In this document: positions 1-8,646 of the stretch, piece by piece
Layout of the letters: the number at the start of each line of letters is the position of its first letter
Numbering within the stretch: position 1 is the stretch's first letter
Origin: Bacteroidota bacterium
Lineage (GTDB): Bacteria > Bacteroidota > Bacteroidia > Bacteroidales > Tenuifilaceae
NCBI GenBank assembly: GCA_029560875.1
Contig: JAKQKB010000173.1
Span: 160,340-224,339, forward strand
Direction: 5' to 3'
Length of the DNA stretch: 64,000 nucleotides
Program-made: the position numbers and the translations under genes
Notes under the pieces: model-generated
What the model saw: the letters and a program-made list of their open reading frames with translations, nothing else
Databases searched by the model: none
Told to the model about the DNA's origin: nothing

Positions 1-1215
1 AAAGGCATTTCATTAAAAGCAGGTACCGATGGAGCTTCGTTCGATGGAGTTTTAGGACTTAATTTCCTTTGGACTCCAGAATTCGATTCATTAACAAATC
101 CTAAAGTATGGCTAGCTGCTGCAGGCCAGATATTCTTTACGCTATCGGTTGGTATGGGATGTATTCACGCTTACGCATCCTACGTTGGGTCGAAAGATGA
201 TATTGCTTGTAACTCAATGTCGGCTGGGTTTATGAACGAGTTTGTTGAGATTGTTTTGGGGAGTTCAATTATTATCCCTATTGCAATTGGTTATTTTGGA
301 ATTGATAAGGTTGTGGAGCTAACCAATCTTGGTGGTTTGGGTCTTGGTTTCAGAACAATGCCTTTCTTATTTGCTCAGTGGGGCGAAGTGATGTCTGCTT
401 TAGCAGGTGTAGCTTTTTTTGGATTGCTATTCTTTGCAGGTATTACATCTTCTTTAGCAATGGGAACACCTGTTGTTGGCTTTTTTAGGGATGAATACGG
501 ATGGAGTAGGAAAAAGGCTGCAATTGGATTTGGATTATCAATACTAATACTTGGTTTACCAACTGTACTATTCTTCCAAGAAGGCGTTTTCGATGAGTAT
601 GACTACTGGGGAGGAACTGTAGCGCTCTTTGTTTTCGCAATGTTTGAATCGATTATGTTTGCATGGGTATTTGGTTTGGATAAAGGTTGGAAGGAGATAA
701 CAGAAGGAGCCGATATTAAACTACCAAGAATATTTATTCCTATTCTAAAATACGTAACCCCTGTAATTTTGATTGTTGTCTTCGTGAGTTCACTTATTCG
801 TCCTGAGAATGATGAATGGTCGAAACTAAGTTTTACTGGATGGAAAGTCCATAACGAGAGTATAATTGGACAGATAACCCACAAGGGCATTGGCCCAAAT
901 AAAGACTACTTTGTCAATGAATTCTATTCCGAGGGCTCAGGTATTGTACAAGGTATTGTTAAGGAAAACTCTAGGGACTTCTTGCAAGTAGACAACAATG
1001 GCAACTCAAGGCTATATCTTGTAAAGAAAAACTACGAGGTGGTTGTGAAGCAAGGTGAGGTTGTTGAAGTTGGCACTCCTATTTTTAAAGGAAACATCAT
1101 AAATAGGGTTTTCTATATAGATATGGCGCGAATACTGCTTCTGAGCTTATTCATTGGAATTGCTATTATGGTTTACTTTGCATACAACCGTAGGAAAAAA
1201 CTAAATCTACTTTAA
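1..1215 (+). CDS. Sodium-dependent (NSS/SNF family) transporter, 5'-truncated
   Basis: The reading frame is open from base 1, so the gene begins upstream of the window; about 404 C-terminal residues are visible. It is a polytopic membrane protein of the neurotransmitter:sodium symporter family, which imports amino acids with sodium. The segment FFTLSVGMG followed by YASYVG matches the conserved TM6-TM7 region of bacterial NSS proteins. At least six hydrophobic helices follow. A hydrophilic stretch of about 100 residues lies between the penultimate and last helices, and the protein ends with a basic tail (RRKKLNLL). It is followed after 2 bases by a MetS-type small subunit, as in two-component methionine/alanine NSS transporters. 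Substrate is inferred from that partner only. Confidence 0.88.
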   Translation, partial: KGISLKAGTDGASFDGVLGLNFLWTPEFDSLTNPKVWLAAAGQIFFTLSVGMGCIHAYASYVGSKDDIACNSMSAGFMNEFVEIVLGSSIIIPIAIGYFGIDKVVELTNLGGLGLGFRTMPFLFAQWGEVMSALAGVAFFGLLFFAGITSSLAMGTPVVGFFRDEYGWSRKKAAIGFGLSILILGLPTVLFFQEGVFDEYDYWGGTVALFVFAMFESIMFAWVFGLDKGWKEITEGADIKLPRIFIPILKYVTPVILIVVFVSSLIRPENDEWSKLSFTGWKVHNESIIGQITHKGIGPNKDYFVNEFYSEGSGIVQGIVKENSRDFLQVDNNGNSRLYLVKKNYEVVVKQGEVVEVGTPIFKGNIINRVFYIDMARILLLSLFIGIAIMVYFAYNRRKKLNLL

Positions 1216-1217
1216 CT

Positions 1218-1325
1218 ATGAATACATCAGCACTAATAACAATAATTCTGGTATGGGGAGTAGTTTTTTACTTTACCGGATACTTTTTCTACAAAGTGTT
1301 AACCAATAAGAAAAAGGAAGATTAA
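1218..1325 (+). CDS. MetS-family NSS transporter small subunit (35 aa)
   Basis: This 35-residue ORF starts 2 bases after the transporter stop codon. It encodes one hydrophobic helix (roughly residues 5-27) and ends in a lysine-rich tail, KKKED. That size, topology and position match the MetS small subunit of two-component NSS transporters such as MetPS of Corynebacterium, where the small subunit is needed for full transport. It is likely cotranscribed with the transporter; a strong hairpin terminator follows 19 bases later. The assignment rests on architecture and context, since such short proteins diverge quickly. Confidence 0.8.
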   Translation: MNTSALITIILVWGVVFYFTGYFFYKVLTNKKKED

Positions 1326-1344
1326 CAAAGATTATGCAATAGAT

Positions 1345-1378
1345 AAAAATAAAACCCCAACATTGGGGTTTTATTTTT
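1345..1378. terminator. Bidirectional intrinsic terminator
   Basis: Two perfectly complementary 16-base arms (AAAAATAAAACCCCAA at 1345-1360 and its complement at 1363-1378) form a GC-cored hairpin flanked by A and T tracts on both sides. It lies between the convergent NSS transporter operon and the ABC-F gene and can serve both. Confidence 0.9.
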
Positions 1379-1387
1379 ATGAGTTAT

Positions 1388-3025
1388 TTAGTTTTTTCGT
1401 TCAATCTCCTTCAGGTTATCCAACTTCTTAGTTTCGAGGAAGTACTGAATATCGCCCAAGTACTCCTTCACACGCTTATTACCAAACTCGTAAACCTTAT
1501 TGGCCAATCCATTTAGGAAATCGCGGTCGTGCGATACCACTATTAATGTACCATCGTAATTCTGTAGCGCCTCTTTCAGAATATCCTTGGTGCGTAAATC
1601 TAGGTGGTTGGTTGGCTCGTCCAGAATAAGCAGGTTAACTGGCGCAAGCAAAAGCTTTATCATTGCTAAACGTGTACGCTCTCCACCAGAAAGAACTTTC
1701 ACCTTTTTAGTCCAGCTATCGCCACCAAACATAAATGCGCCCAGCAAATCCTTTATTTTAGTACGAATATCGCCTACTGCAACATCATCAATGGTTTGGT
1801 ATACGGTTAGCTCCTCATCCAGAAGCGATGCCTCGTTCTGGGCAAAATAGCCCACCATTACGTTGTGACCTAAACTTAGATTACCATCGTGGTCAATCTG
1901 CTTCATTATTGCCTTAACAAGGGTCGATTTACCCTCGCCATTCTTACCCACAAAGGCAATCTTATCGCCACGTTCAAGGGTGAAAGTGGCGTTCTGGAAT
2001 ACCAAATGGTCCCCGTACGATTTTCCAACCCTATCAACAATTACAGGGTGATTTCCAGAGCGTGGCGATGGCGGGAAACGCAACTTTAGTGCAGATGTAT
2101 CCTCCTCGTCAATCTCTACCATATCAAGTTTATCCAGCATCTTAACCCTGCTCTTAACCTGATTGGTTTTGGAGTAAGTTCCCTTAAAGCGCTCAATGAA
2201 CTCCTCGGTTTCGGCAATCATCTTTTGTTGCTCCTCCCAAGCCTTCTGCTGCTGAATGCGACGCTCCTTGCGCAACTCAAGGTACTTTGAGTAGTTTACT
2301 TTATAATCGTATATCCGTCCAAGCGTAACCTCAATGGTACGGTTGGTGATATTATCAACAAAAGCACGGTCGTGCGATATCACAATTACTGCCTTGGCGC
2401 TATTAACCAAGAAATCCTCCAACCACTGAATCGACTCAATATCCAAGTGGTTTGTGGGCTCATCGAGCAGAATTAAATCGGGTTTCTTGAGCAGAATTTT
2501 AGCCAACTCAATACGCATACGCCAACCTCCGCTGAAATCGCTTGTGGGGCGATTAAAATCCTCGCGTACAAAGCCTAAACCTATCAGAATTTTCTCAACC
2601 TCGGCCTGGTAGTTCACCTCCTCAATGGAGTAAAACTTTTCGCTTAATGTGGTAACATCCTCAATCAGCTTATAGTACTCTGGTGACTCGTAGTCGGTTC
2701 TGCTGGCCAGTTCGGCATTCATAGCCTCAATTTTGGCCTCCATTTCAAATATGTGGGCAAACGCCTGCGATGTCTCCTCAAAAACCGACATCTTGTTATC
2801 GGTCATCAAATGCTGAGGCAGATAGGCAATAACAGCATCGTTGGGAGCTGAAACCACTCCGCGGGATGGCGTCCTCTCCCCTGCCAAAATCTTGAGCAGG
2901 GTCGATTTTCCTGCACCGTTCTTACCCATCAGCGCAATTCTATCCTTCTCGTTAATTGCAAACGAGATATCCTTAAAAAGCGTAGTACCGCCAAACTCTA
3001 CTGCTAATCCGTCAACTGAAATCAT
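1388..3025 (-). CDS. ABC-F family ATP-binding protein (ribosome-associated type)
   Basis: 545 residues, two ABC domains in one chain and no membrane segments, which is the ABC-F layout. The first domain has Walker A GKNGAGKST (about residues 35-43), signature SGGWRMR and Walker B LILLDEPTNHLD. The second has GKNGEGKST, LSGGERTR and LLILDEPTNHLD. The linker between them (about residues 240-320) is long, charged and probably helical, like the P-site tRNA interaction motif. ABC-F proteins act on ribosomes as translation factors or resistance/protection proteins; subfamily (EttA, Uup, YbiT or YkpA-like) cannot be fixed here. A TATCTTTG -7 box lies 23 bases upstream of the ATG, implying a short leader. 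Confidence 0.93.
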   Translation of the reverse strand: MISVDGLAVEFGGTTLFKDISFAINEKDRIALMGKNGAGKSTLLKILAGERTPSRGVVSAPNDAVIAYLPQHLMTDNKMSVFEETSQAFAHIFEMEAKIEAMNAELASRTDYESPEYYKLIEDVTTLSEKFYSIEEVNYQAEVEKILIGLGFVREDFNRPTSDFSGGWRMRIELAKILLKKPDLILLDEPTNHLDIESIQWLEDFLVNSAKAVIVISHDRAFVDNITNRTIEVTLGRIYDYKVNYSKYLELRKERRIQQQKAWEEQQKMIAETEEFIERFKGTYSKTNQVKSRVKMLDKLDMVEIDEEDTSALKLRFPPSPRSGNHPVIVDRVGKSYGDHLVFQNATFTLERGDKIAFVGKNGEGKSTLVKAIMKQIDHDGNLSLGHNVMVGYFAQNEASLLDEELTVYQTIDDVAVGDIRTKIKDLLGAFMFGGDSWTKKVKVLSGGERTRLAMIKLLLAPVNLLILDEPTNHLDLRTKDILKEALQNYDGTLIVVSHDRDFLNGLANKVYEFGNKRVKEYLGDIQYFLETKKLDNLKEIERKN

Positions 3026-3047
3026 CTACCTCTAAAAATTTAAGCCG

Positions 3048-3055
3048 CAAAGATA
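3048..3055 (-). promoter_or_regulatory. -7 box TATCTTTG for the ABC-F gene
   Basis: On the minus strand this reads TATCTTTG, the exact Bacteroidota -7 consensus TAnnTTTG, 22 bases upstream of the ABC-F start codon. No clear -33 TTTG element is visible at the usual distance. Confidence 0.6.
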
Positions 3056-3143
3056 GGGATTTCGTGAGAAGTTAAACGTGAATCGTTAAAAGAAAGAGTT
3101 AAAGTTTGTTGAAGGCGTAAATGAAGGCTAATGAATAAATTAT

Positions 3144-3174
3144 AGAAGCACGCGATATAATCGCGCGCTAGCAA
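3144..3174. repeat. REP-like palindromic repeat, copy 1 (GCACG-stem-CGCGCTAGCAA family)
   Basis: The 31-base element contains the inverted arms CGCGAT/ATCGCG around a 3-base loop, followed by the tail CGCGCTAGCAA. A second copy at 4782-4812 differs only in a few positions, including the loop. The two bracket the AT-rich gene at 3201-4583. Degenerate relatives are at 27031-27052 and 30133-30161. Confidence 0.75.
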
Positions 3175-3200
3175 AAGACTCACAATTTTGATAAAGAATT

Positions 3201-4583
3201 TCAACAAGATTCGCTGTCTTGTATTATTTTGCACAACCATTGATAACCGGGGTTTTGTTTTTCCAAATCCAAAAAGAATTCTTCATCTGTGAGTTTTTCA
3301 AAAGCATTATTAAGAACGGAAGAGTTTATTTCATTAGTATAATGAAAATTAAACCTTTCATTATACATATTTTTGCAACCAATAATTCTTTCTAAATAAT
3401 CCTTAACTTTATCTAAAAACCACGCCTTTGGAACTTTATCAATATTCTTCTGAATCTTAATAAGTACAGAATGATTTAACATAGTAAAATGCTCTGCAAT
3501 AGGACAGGATTCATAACTATCATTATTCTTTAAAAATTGAAACCAATTTCCAATGTTAAAAAGCATTCTATTTACAGCACATTGATACAAATTTGTTGGA
3601 TTATTACTTTCATTATAATAATTAATCTCTGGAGCAACATTTAAAAGTTTGTCAGTCCAAGTTGAATAAAGGAAAAAACCACCAACTGTTGCTTTTGTAA
3701 TGATTACTTGATGCCAATAGCAATCTACTAATTGAATGAAATAGAAAGGAATAAGAAACTTAGGCGCAACTTGTTTGAAGGAATTATCAGATGGTTTAAG
3801 AAGAAAAATTGACTTGTCTTTATCTATAAACTGAATAGAATTGTAGTATTCATCAGCAACAATATTTATCAAAGGAATAAAGATATTCTTATTTCTATTA
3901 GTTTCAATATCTTTAGGACTTGACAAAAATATATTTAAAATTGGTGTTTGTTCTGACAATACAATACCATTATTCTGCAAATTAAGTTCTTCAGTAATTT
4001 GAGAATTGGGAATGTTAGACAATTGTGAAAAAAGCAATGATCTCAAAACATCCTCATTCATATCATAAAAACGTGAGGAATGCTTAAAAACTAAATCTTT
4101 GAAATAATTTGAAGCAATAAGCCACCATTTTTCGTTTGTCAGTAACATACTATATGGTAACCAAACTTTTTCATCATTCGATTCAAAAAAATAAGTTTCA
4201 TACTTCCTGAATAATGATGAAAATTTTGAAGGCTCATAATTATCTAAGTAATCAATATACTTTTTAATTAACTTATTAGAAGGCTTGGTATTTGTAATTT
4301 TTTTCCACTTTATAAAAGAACAAACAAAAAAAGCAATTATCAAAATAATTGACCAAACACCAGGTTGCAACCCTCTACTACACCAAAAAAAATTTAACCA
4401 ATTAGGATGCGGGTTAGAATGAAAAAATGCAGAAAGTCCACTAAGAATTAGAAATATAAGCGGTAAAACAATATACCTCTTTTTTAACTTTAAGCGAATT
4501 ATTTCCCATTCATCAAATTTAAATATTGCAATAATCAAAGCTAGTAATATTGAAATTACTGTTATCCAATCTGAAAAACTCAT
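3201..4583 (-). CDS. Hypothetical membrane-anchored protein, accessory
   Basis: 460 residues, family not recognised. The N-terminus has three hydrophobic segments (about residues 8-22, 38-53 and 75-92), followed by a cytosolic-type domain of about 360 residues rich in aromatic residues, Asn, Lys and Ser, with no obvious catalytic motif. The gene is visibly more AT-rich than the flanking ABC-F and mnmE genes, stands alone, and is bracketed by two copies of a palindromic repeat. This suggests recent acquisition. A three-helix anchor plus a large soluble domain is common in defence or stress effectors, but no function can be assigned. Confidence 0.75.
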   Translation of the reverse strand: MSFSDWITVISILLALIIAIFKFDEWEIIRLKLKKRYIVLPLIFLILSGLSAFFHSNPHPNWLNFFWCSRGLQPGVWSIILIIAFFVCSFIKWKKITNTKPSNKLIKKYIDYLDNYEPSKFSSLFRKYETYFFESNDEKVWLPYSMLLTNEKWWLIASNYFKDLVFKHSSRFYDMNEDVLRSLLFSQLSNIPNSQITEELNLQNNGIVLSEQTPILNIFLSSPKDIETNRNKNIFIPLINIVADEYYNSIQFIDKDKSIFLLKPSDNSFKQVAPKFLIPFYFIQLVDCYWHQVIITKATVGGFFLYSTWTDKLLNVAPEINYYNESNNPTNLYQCAVNRMLFNIGNWFQFLKNNDSYESCPIAEHFTMLNHSVLIKIQKNIDKVPKAWFLDKVKDYLERIIGCKNMYNERFNFHYTNEINSSVLNNAFEKLTDEEFFLDLEKQNPGYQWLCKIIQDSESC

Positions 4584-4756
4584 TGTATAGTGTATTTAGT
4601 GATTACTTATTATTCGACAATAAACAAGAATACTTTAATCATAAGTTACAAAAAAATTTTCATAAAACCTACATTTTCAACATTATAGTTATCAACAACC
4701 CTTAGTATTAAAAACCATAGTTTATTCTATAAAAGTTAAACAAAACCTTCGCTGCC

Positions 4757-4812
4757 GTACGACTCCTGTCGTGTGGCCGAAAGAAGCACGCGATAAAATC
4801 GCGCGCTAGCAA
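4757..4812. repeat. Paired palindromic repeat, copy 2 of the 3144 family
   Basis: Two hairpins in a row. ACGAC-TCCT-GTCGT lies at 4759-4772. The 31-base element at 4782-4812 has arms CGCGAT/ATCGCG and the tail CGCGCTAGCAA, matching 3144-3174. It lies in the leader region of mnmE and on the far side of the AT-rich membrane-protein gene. Confidence 0.75.
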
Positions 4813-4842
4813 CCTAGTTAAACAACTATCAACTAAAGACAC

Positions 4843-4850
4843 TATCTTTG
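4843..4850 (+). promoter_or_regulatory. -7 box TATCTTTG for mnmE
   Basis: An exact TAnnTTTG -7 element 18 bases upstream of the mnmE ATG at 4869. This makes the TTG codon inside it (4848) an implausible start. No strong -33 TTTG motif is seen. Confidence 0.65.
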
Positions 4851-4868
4851 CAGAAAATTCAGATTTTG

Positions 4869-6269
4869 ATGCTCGACGATTCCACCATAGTTGCCATTGC
4901 CACACCCGCAGGAATGGGCGCCATTGCGGTTATCCGCCTTAGCGGTAAGGATTCTATTGCCATTGCCGATAGTGTTTTTCAATCATCGAACAAAGGCAAG
5001 AAACTTGCCACTCAAAAGCCTTACACCATTCATTACGGCTCAGTTGTGGATAACGTTAGGGTGTTGGACGATGTGCTGGTGAGTATATTCAAAGCACCCC
5101 ACTCCTACACTGGCGAGGATAGCATTGAGATATCGTGCCACGGCTCGGTGGTTATTCAGCAGCAGATTCTGGAGTTGCTCATAAAAAGCGGTGCACGGCT
5201 TGCCAAACCTGGCGAATTTACACTGCGCGCTTTCCTAAACGGAAAAATTGACCTATCGCAGGCCGAAGCCATTGCCGACCTTATTGCATCGTCGAGCGAG
5301 GCTGCACGCCGAGTTGCTCTGCAGCAGATGCGTGGAGGTTTCTCCGATAAACTTAAAGCCCTTCGCGAACAACTGGTAAAATTCACTGCGCTCATTGAAC
5401 TGGAACTTGATTTCAGCGACGAGGATGTTGAATTTGCAGATAGAAGCCAACTGGAACAGCTAATCAATGGTATTCTTGCAGAAATAAACCGATTAATCGA
5501 CTCGTTCAGTCACGGTAATGCCATAAAATCGGGTATTCCAGTTACCATTGCGGGTAAACCCAACGTGGGTAAATCCACACTACTAAACCGTTTGCTCAAC
5601 GAGGAAAAGGCCATTGTATCGGAAATTGCAGGTACAACCCGCGATTCCATTGAGGATACAATCCATTTAGGAGGTATAAACTTTAGGTTTATTGATACCG
5701 CTGGACTACGCCACACCTCCGATACCATTGAGTCCATTGGAATTGAGCGTGCGCTCAACAAAATAGAACAGGCCAAAGTGGTGCTTTACCTGCTAGATGC
5801 CCAGGAAACTATGACCGATTGCCTTGAGGCAATATCGGAGTTTAGGCCCAAACTAACCAACGAGCAAAGCCTGATTGTGCTTGTTAATAAGGAGGATAAA
5901 TCCAACCCACAACATACCGACGATTTGGTAACCGCCATTGGCAAGCAGTTCAACTGCAAAACCTTATCGATATCGGCAAAAGCAGGGCATAATATCGACA
6001 AGCTAACGCATCTGCTAATAGAGATTGGGCTAAGCGGCCAGCCCGAAAACGAGGATGTGGTAGTTACCAACGCCCGCCACTACGATTCGCTTATAAACAC
6101 CCAGAAAAACCTAAACCAGGCACTTGCTGGGCTAAAATCCAATATCTCGGGCGATTTATTGGCAATTGATATCCGCCAGTCAATATACCATTTAGGTGAG
6201 ATAACTGGCGAGATAACTAACAATGAGGTGCTTGGGTATATTTTTTCGAAGTTCTGCATCGGCAAGTAA
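4869..6269 (+). CDS. mnmE: tRNA uridine-5-carboxymethylaminomethyl modification GTPase MnmE
   Basis: 466 residues, the usual length. The N-terminal tetrahydrofolate-binding domain opens with TIVAIATPAGMGAIAVIRLS. The inserted G domain carries G1 GKPNVGKST, G2 TTRD, G3 DTAGL and G4 NKED. The protein ends in the conserved CIGK, whose cysteine is essential for activity. With MnmG it installs the cmnm5 group on the wobble uridine of certain tRNAs, using GTP, FAD and methylene-THF; MnmG is not in the window. The start at 4869 is chosen because the in-frame TTG at 4848 lies inside the -7 box. The stop overlaps the next start (TAATG), suggesting translational coupling. Confidence 0.97.
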   Translation: MLDDSTIVAIATPAGMGAIAVIRLSGKDSIAIADSVFQSSNKGKKLATQKPYTIHYGSVVDNVRVLDDVLVSIFKAPHSYTGEDSIEISCHGSVVIQQQILELLIKSGARLAKPGEFTLRAFLNGKIDLSQAEAIADLIASSSEAARRVALQQMRGGFSDKLKALREQLVKFTALIELELDFSDEDVEFADRSQLEQLINGILAEINRLIDSFSHGNAIKSGIPVTIAGKPNVGKSTLLNRLLNEEKAIVSEIAGTTRDSIEDTIHLGGINFRFIDTAGLRHTSDTIESIGIERALNKIEQAKVVLYLLDAQETMTDCLEAISEFRPKLTNEQSLIVLVNKEDKSNPQHTDDLVTAIGKQFNCKTLSISAKAGHNIDKLTHLLIEIGLSGQPENEDVVVTNARHYDSLINTQKNLNQALAGLKSNISGDLLAIDIRQSIYHLGEITGEITNNEVLGYIFSKFCIGK

Positions 6270-6754
6270 TGTACAACGATGAATCAATGAATCCTGCCGT
6301 AAGCCTTCCTATTTACAAAAAAGGAAAGGAGATACTTGATGTAGTAATGAGTATCTGTGATTTGTTTCCCGAGGAGGATGAGCACCTACAGTTTTTAAAA
6401 GACCAACTTATTGCAGATGCCGCTACTCTCACTGTAAAAGTTGCAGGAGCCGAAGCGGCTGGTCTGTACGATTTGAAAATGGAAAATGCCACAATAATCC
6501 GCAAAGCAGCAAGAGATTTAATGGTACAATATCATTCGCTGAAATTCCATGGGTTTGAGCACACGGACTACTACATAATTGTACGCGACCTAATTGAAGA
6601 GTACCGCCTACTCTTCATCGATTGGGTGGCTGGTTTCGATAAGTGGGACTATATAATTGACCGCTGGGGTCTATTTAACCCTCCGGGCGTTGGTCCATTC
6701 GACAAAGACCCCGATGAGGGGCTTCCCTTCGATTTTGATGAAGATGATTTGTAA
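6269..6754 (+). CDS. Conserved hypothetical protein downstream of mnmE
   Basis: 161 residues, start codon overlapping the mnmE stop by one base, so very likely in the same operon. An alternative ATG lies at 6287. The protein appears all-helical and acidic, with no signal peptide, no membrane segment and a strongly acidic C-terminal tail after DKDPDEGLPFDFDEDDL. Aromatic-rich helices in the second half (LLFIDWVAGFDKWDYII) resemble small helical-bundle proteins. I do not recognise the family; coupling to mnmE suggests a cytoplasmic role expressed together with tRNA modification, but that is inference from position. Confidence 0.8.
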   Translation: MYNDESMNPAVSLPIYKKGKEILDVVMSICDLFPEEDEHLQFLKDQLIADAATLTVKVAGAEAAGLYDLKMENATIIRKAARDLMVQYHSLKFHGFEHTDYYIIVRDLIEEYRLLFIDWVAGFDKWDYIIDRWGLFNPPGVGPFDKDPDEGLPFDFDEDDL

Positions 6755-6825
6755 TAAGTTTAAGTAAGTTTTATTTTATCTTACTCAATTAATGACGTTT
6801 AAAAGACAAAACAACCACCAAAACA

Positions 6826-7950
6826 TCAATCAATATGATACCCTTGGCTTACCATTTCTAAATTTCTGAAGGAATCGTACTTCTCCTCAATAAATGGGTA
6901 ATCCCAACATCCTAGACTATGGTAGATATTACCCCCAAAACCTATCTTAAACTTATACAAACCGTGCAGCGGATGCGATGGATTTGGATTTGGAGCAATG
7001 CCAAACATATCGTACTCTAAACATCCCTTTTGTTTGGCAATTTGCATTGCTTCCCACTGTAATGCATAGGTAGCCATATAGTTCCGATTGTAGTTCGAAG
7101 ATGCACCGTATAGGTAAGAACCCCGCTTACCTGAAATTATCAGAAACATTGCTGCAAGCGGAACGCTTTCCAGTTCAGCAATTAACAGAATTACCTCAGC
7201 TGGCGAGTTTGTATTATCGGCCCTTGCGGTTAGCAATGCTTCAAAGTATCTCATATCATTTAAGAATATCCTATTCCTATTCGCCGTTTCGGTGTAAAGT
7301 TTATACCAAACATCAATGTTGCTAATATCGGCTCTTCGAACTGTTACTCCTTTTTTATAAGATAGATTAATGTTGTACCTCGTTTTAGGCTTCATATTGC
7401 CTAAAATAGACTGAACAGTAGGCTTTAAATCGAGATAAATTGTATTTGTAGGCAAAATATTGGTACTTGGCTTCCTAAAATTCCTATTAAAAGTATTGCA
7501 GTTAAACCTAATTTCCTGGGCAAACACCTCAGGTTCCCCTAGCCAATTTCCATAGCTATCGAAATAATTGTCGGAATTTGCCCAGTACGACTCCCAGCAC
7601 AAATCGTACCTAACCATAATACAGTTTAACGGTAAAAACGAGCGAATGCTTTCCGATAGTTCCTCCAAAAATTTACCCTGATACTCAAAATCGGGCTCCA
7701 GCTCTGGGCCATAAGGTACGTAGGCAATACAATCGGAATCGTTTATTTGTTGCACTAAAACCAGCAAATCAGAATCAATAACCGAATCGGAACCAGTATT
7801 ATGGTACAAATTTGAACGGCTACTTTTGAAGTTTACAGCCAATGTATTAGTTCCCAACCGATTCTTTACCATCGACCAAAAAGCAGTTTGCTGAACTATT
7901 GGTGTTTTATAGAGCTCGGCAATATTTTTCTTGTAAATATCAGTAAGCAT
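6826..7950 (-). CDS. FemAB/FemX-like GNAT acyltransferase
   Basis: 374 residues from the ATG at 7950. The C-terminal half has the features of the FemAB fold, tandem GNAT domains that transfer aminoacyl groups from aminoacyl-tRNA to lipid II or related acceptors. It includes the glycine-rich strand ISGKRGSYLYGASS, the helix ALQWEAMQIAKQKGCLEYDMFGI and the segment LYKFKIGFGG. The frame stays open upstream to 8025, but that extension crosses the intrinsic terminator of the preceding gene (7976-8005), so the downstream ATG is preferred. In Bacteroidota such proteins may act on peptidoglycan or on polysaccharides; the substrate is not evident. Confidence 0.82.
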   Translation of the reverse strand: MLTDIYKKNIAELYKTPIVQQTAFWSMVKNRLGTNTLAVNFKSSRSNLYHNTGSDSVIDSDLLVLVQQINDSDCIAYVPYGPELEPDFEYQGKFLEELSESIRSFLPLNCIMVRYDLCWESYWANSDNYFDSYGNWLGEPEVFAQEIRFNCNTFNRNFRKPSTNILPTNTIYLDLKPTVQSILGNMKPKTRYNINLSYKKGVTVRRADISNIDVWYKLYTETANRNRIFLNDMRYFEALLTARADNTNSPAEVILLIAELESVPLAAMFLIISGKRGSYLYGASSNYNRNYMATYALQWEAMQIAKQKGCLEYDMFGIAPNPNPSHPLHGLYKFKIGFGGNIYHSLGCWDYPFIEEKYDSFRNLEMVSQGYHID

Positions 7951-7975
7951 TCCCTTAAATTTTTGATTATCAAAA

Positions 7976-8005
7976 AAAGAAAAAAGCCGGAATTTACTCC
8001 GGCTT
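7976..8005 (-). terminator. Intrinsic terminator of the GreA/Rnk-like gene
   Basis: On the minus strand, AAGCCGGA and TCCGGCTT (8-base arms, 6-base loop) are followed by a long T-rich tract. It lies 46 bases after the stop of the GreA-like gene and upstream of the FemAB start. Confidence 0.9.
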
Positions 8006-8050
8006 GCAGCAGAAACCAATTCCAAAACTCATTTGATATTAACCTAAATA

Positions 8051-8491
8051 CTAAACTAAATCTTCGCCGTTGGCTTCTGGCTGATATATAACTTTTTCGA
8101 TTTTTACTTGCTGCTCACCTTTGGGAACTTTAAATGAAACCACATCGCCCGATTTGTAGCCTAAAAGAGCACAACCTAAGGGAGAAAGTATAGAAATTGA
8201 ACCCTCAGAAAAATTGGCATTGCGCGGATAGGCTAAACGCAACTCCATGGTTTTGTTAGTTCCCAAAAAACTGATATGAACAATGGAGTTCATAGTTACA
8301 AAATCGGGAGTTATTAACTTGGAATCAACCTTACTAGCTTTTTGCAACTCAAGCTCCAAGTAATCTAAGTAAATCTTATCGACACTTTTGTTCCCACGCA
8401 GAGTTTGAATAAGATTGGTTAATCTCATATAATCTACCTCTGTAACTGTTAAAGTTACTATTTCCTGATTACCTTTACCCTTTGATATCAT
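8051..8491 (-). CDS. GreA/GreB-family (Rnk-like) transcription elongation factor domain protein
   Basis: 146 residues. The C-terminal half (about residues 65-140) matches the GreA/GreB C-terminal FKBP-like domain, with the signature ILSPLGCALLGYKSGDVVSF. The N-terminus is shorter than the GreA coiled coil, as in Rnk-type regulators that bind RNA polymerase without classical cleavage activity. I chose the ATG at 8491 over the one at 8500 because AAGGAG (8501-8506) would abut the upstream ATG but sits 9 bases from this one. It is monocistronic with its own terminator. GreA paralogue and Rnk-like regulator remain alternative names. Confidence 0.87.
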   Translation of the reverse strand: MISKGKGNQEIVTLTVTEVDYMRLTNLIQTLRGNKSVDKIYLDYLELELQKASKVDSKLITPDFVTMNSIVHISFLGTNKTMELRLAYPRNANFSEGSISILSPLGCALLGYKSGDVVSFKVPKGEQQVKIEKVIYQPEANGEDLV

Positions 8492-8563
8492 GTCAATCAT
8501 CTCCTTTCATATAATCAATGAAAACACTTAATTGCCTAAATTTGTATGTTTGTAAAATAAAAT

Positions 8564-8575
8564 ATCCGACATAAC
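8564..8575 (+). promoter_or_regulatory. Candidate operator motif TATCCGACATAA upstream of the MarR-like gene
   Basis: The motif sits in the leader region of the MarR-like gene and recurs as TATTTCGACATAA at 9424-9436, with a partial inverted copy at 9350-9362, all in the gap before the xdh genes. Shared sites would fit autoregulation plus control of xdh. This is pattern matching only. Confidence 0.3.
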
Positions 8576-8646
8576 AATAAAACGGTTACGATTTATATTT
8601 ATATCGGATTCGATGCAAAGTTATAATAACTTTTTTGATTAAAAAA

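Noticed and set aside
3040..3240. Short minus-strand ORF between ABC-F and the membrane-protein gene
   Set aside because: It covers a palindromic repeat and the end of the next gene; no protein features.
4848..4868. TTG start 7 codons upstream of the mnmE ATG
   Set aside because: It lies inside the TATCTTTG -7 box, and the MnmE N-terminus aligns from the ATG at 4869.
7951..8025. N-terminal extension of the FemAB-like protein
   Set aside because: The extension runs through the intrinsic terminator of the preceding gene (7976-8005), so it would not be transcribed as coding sequence from the usual promoter.
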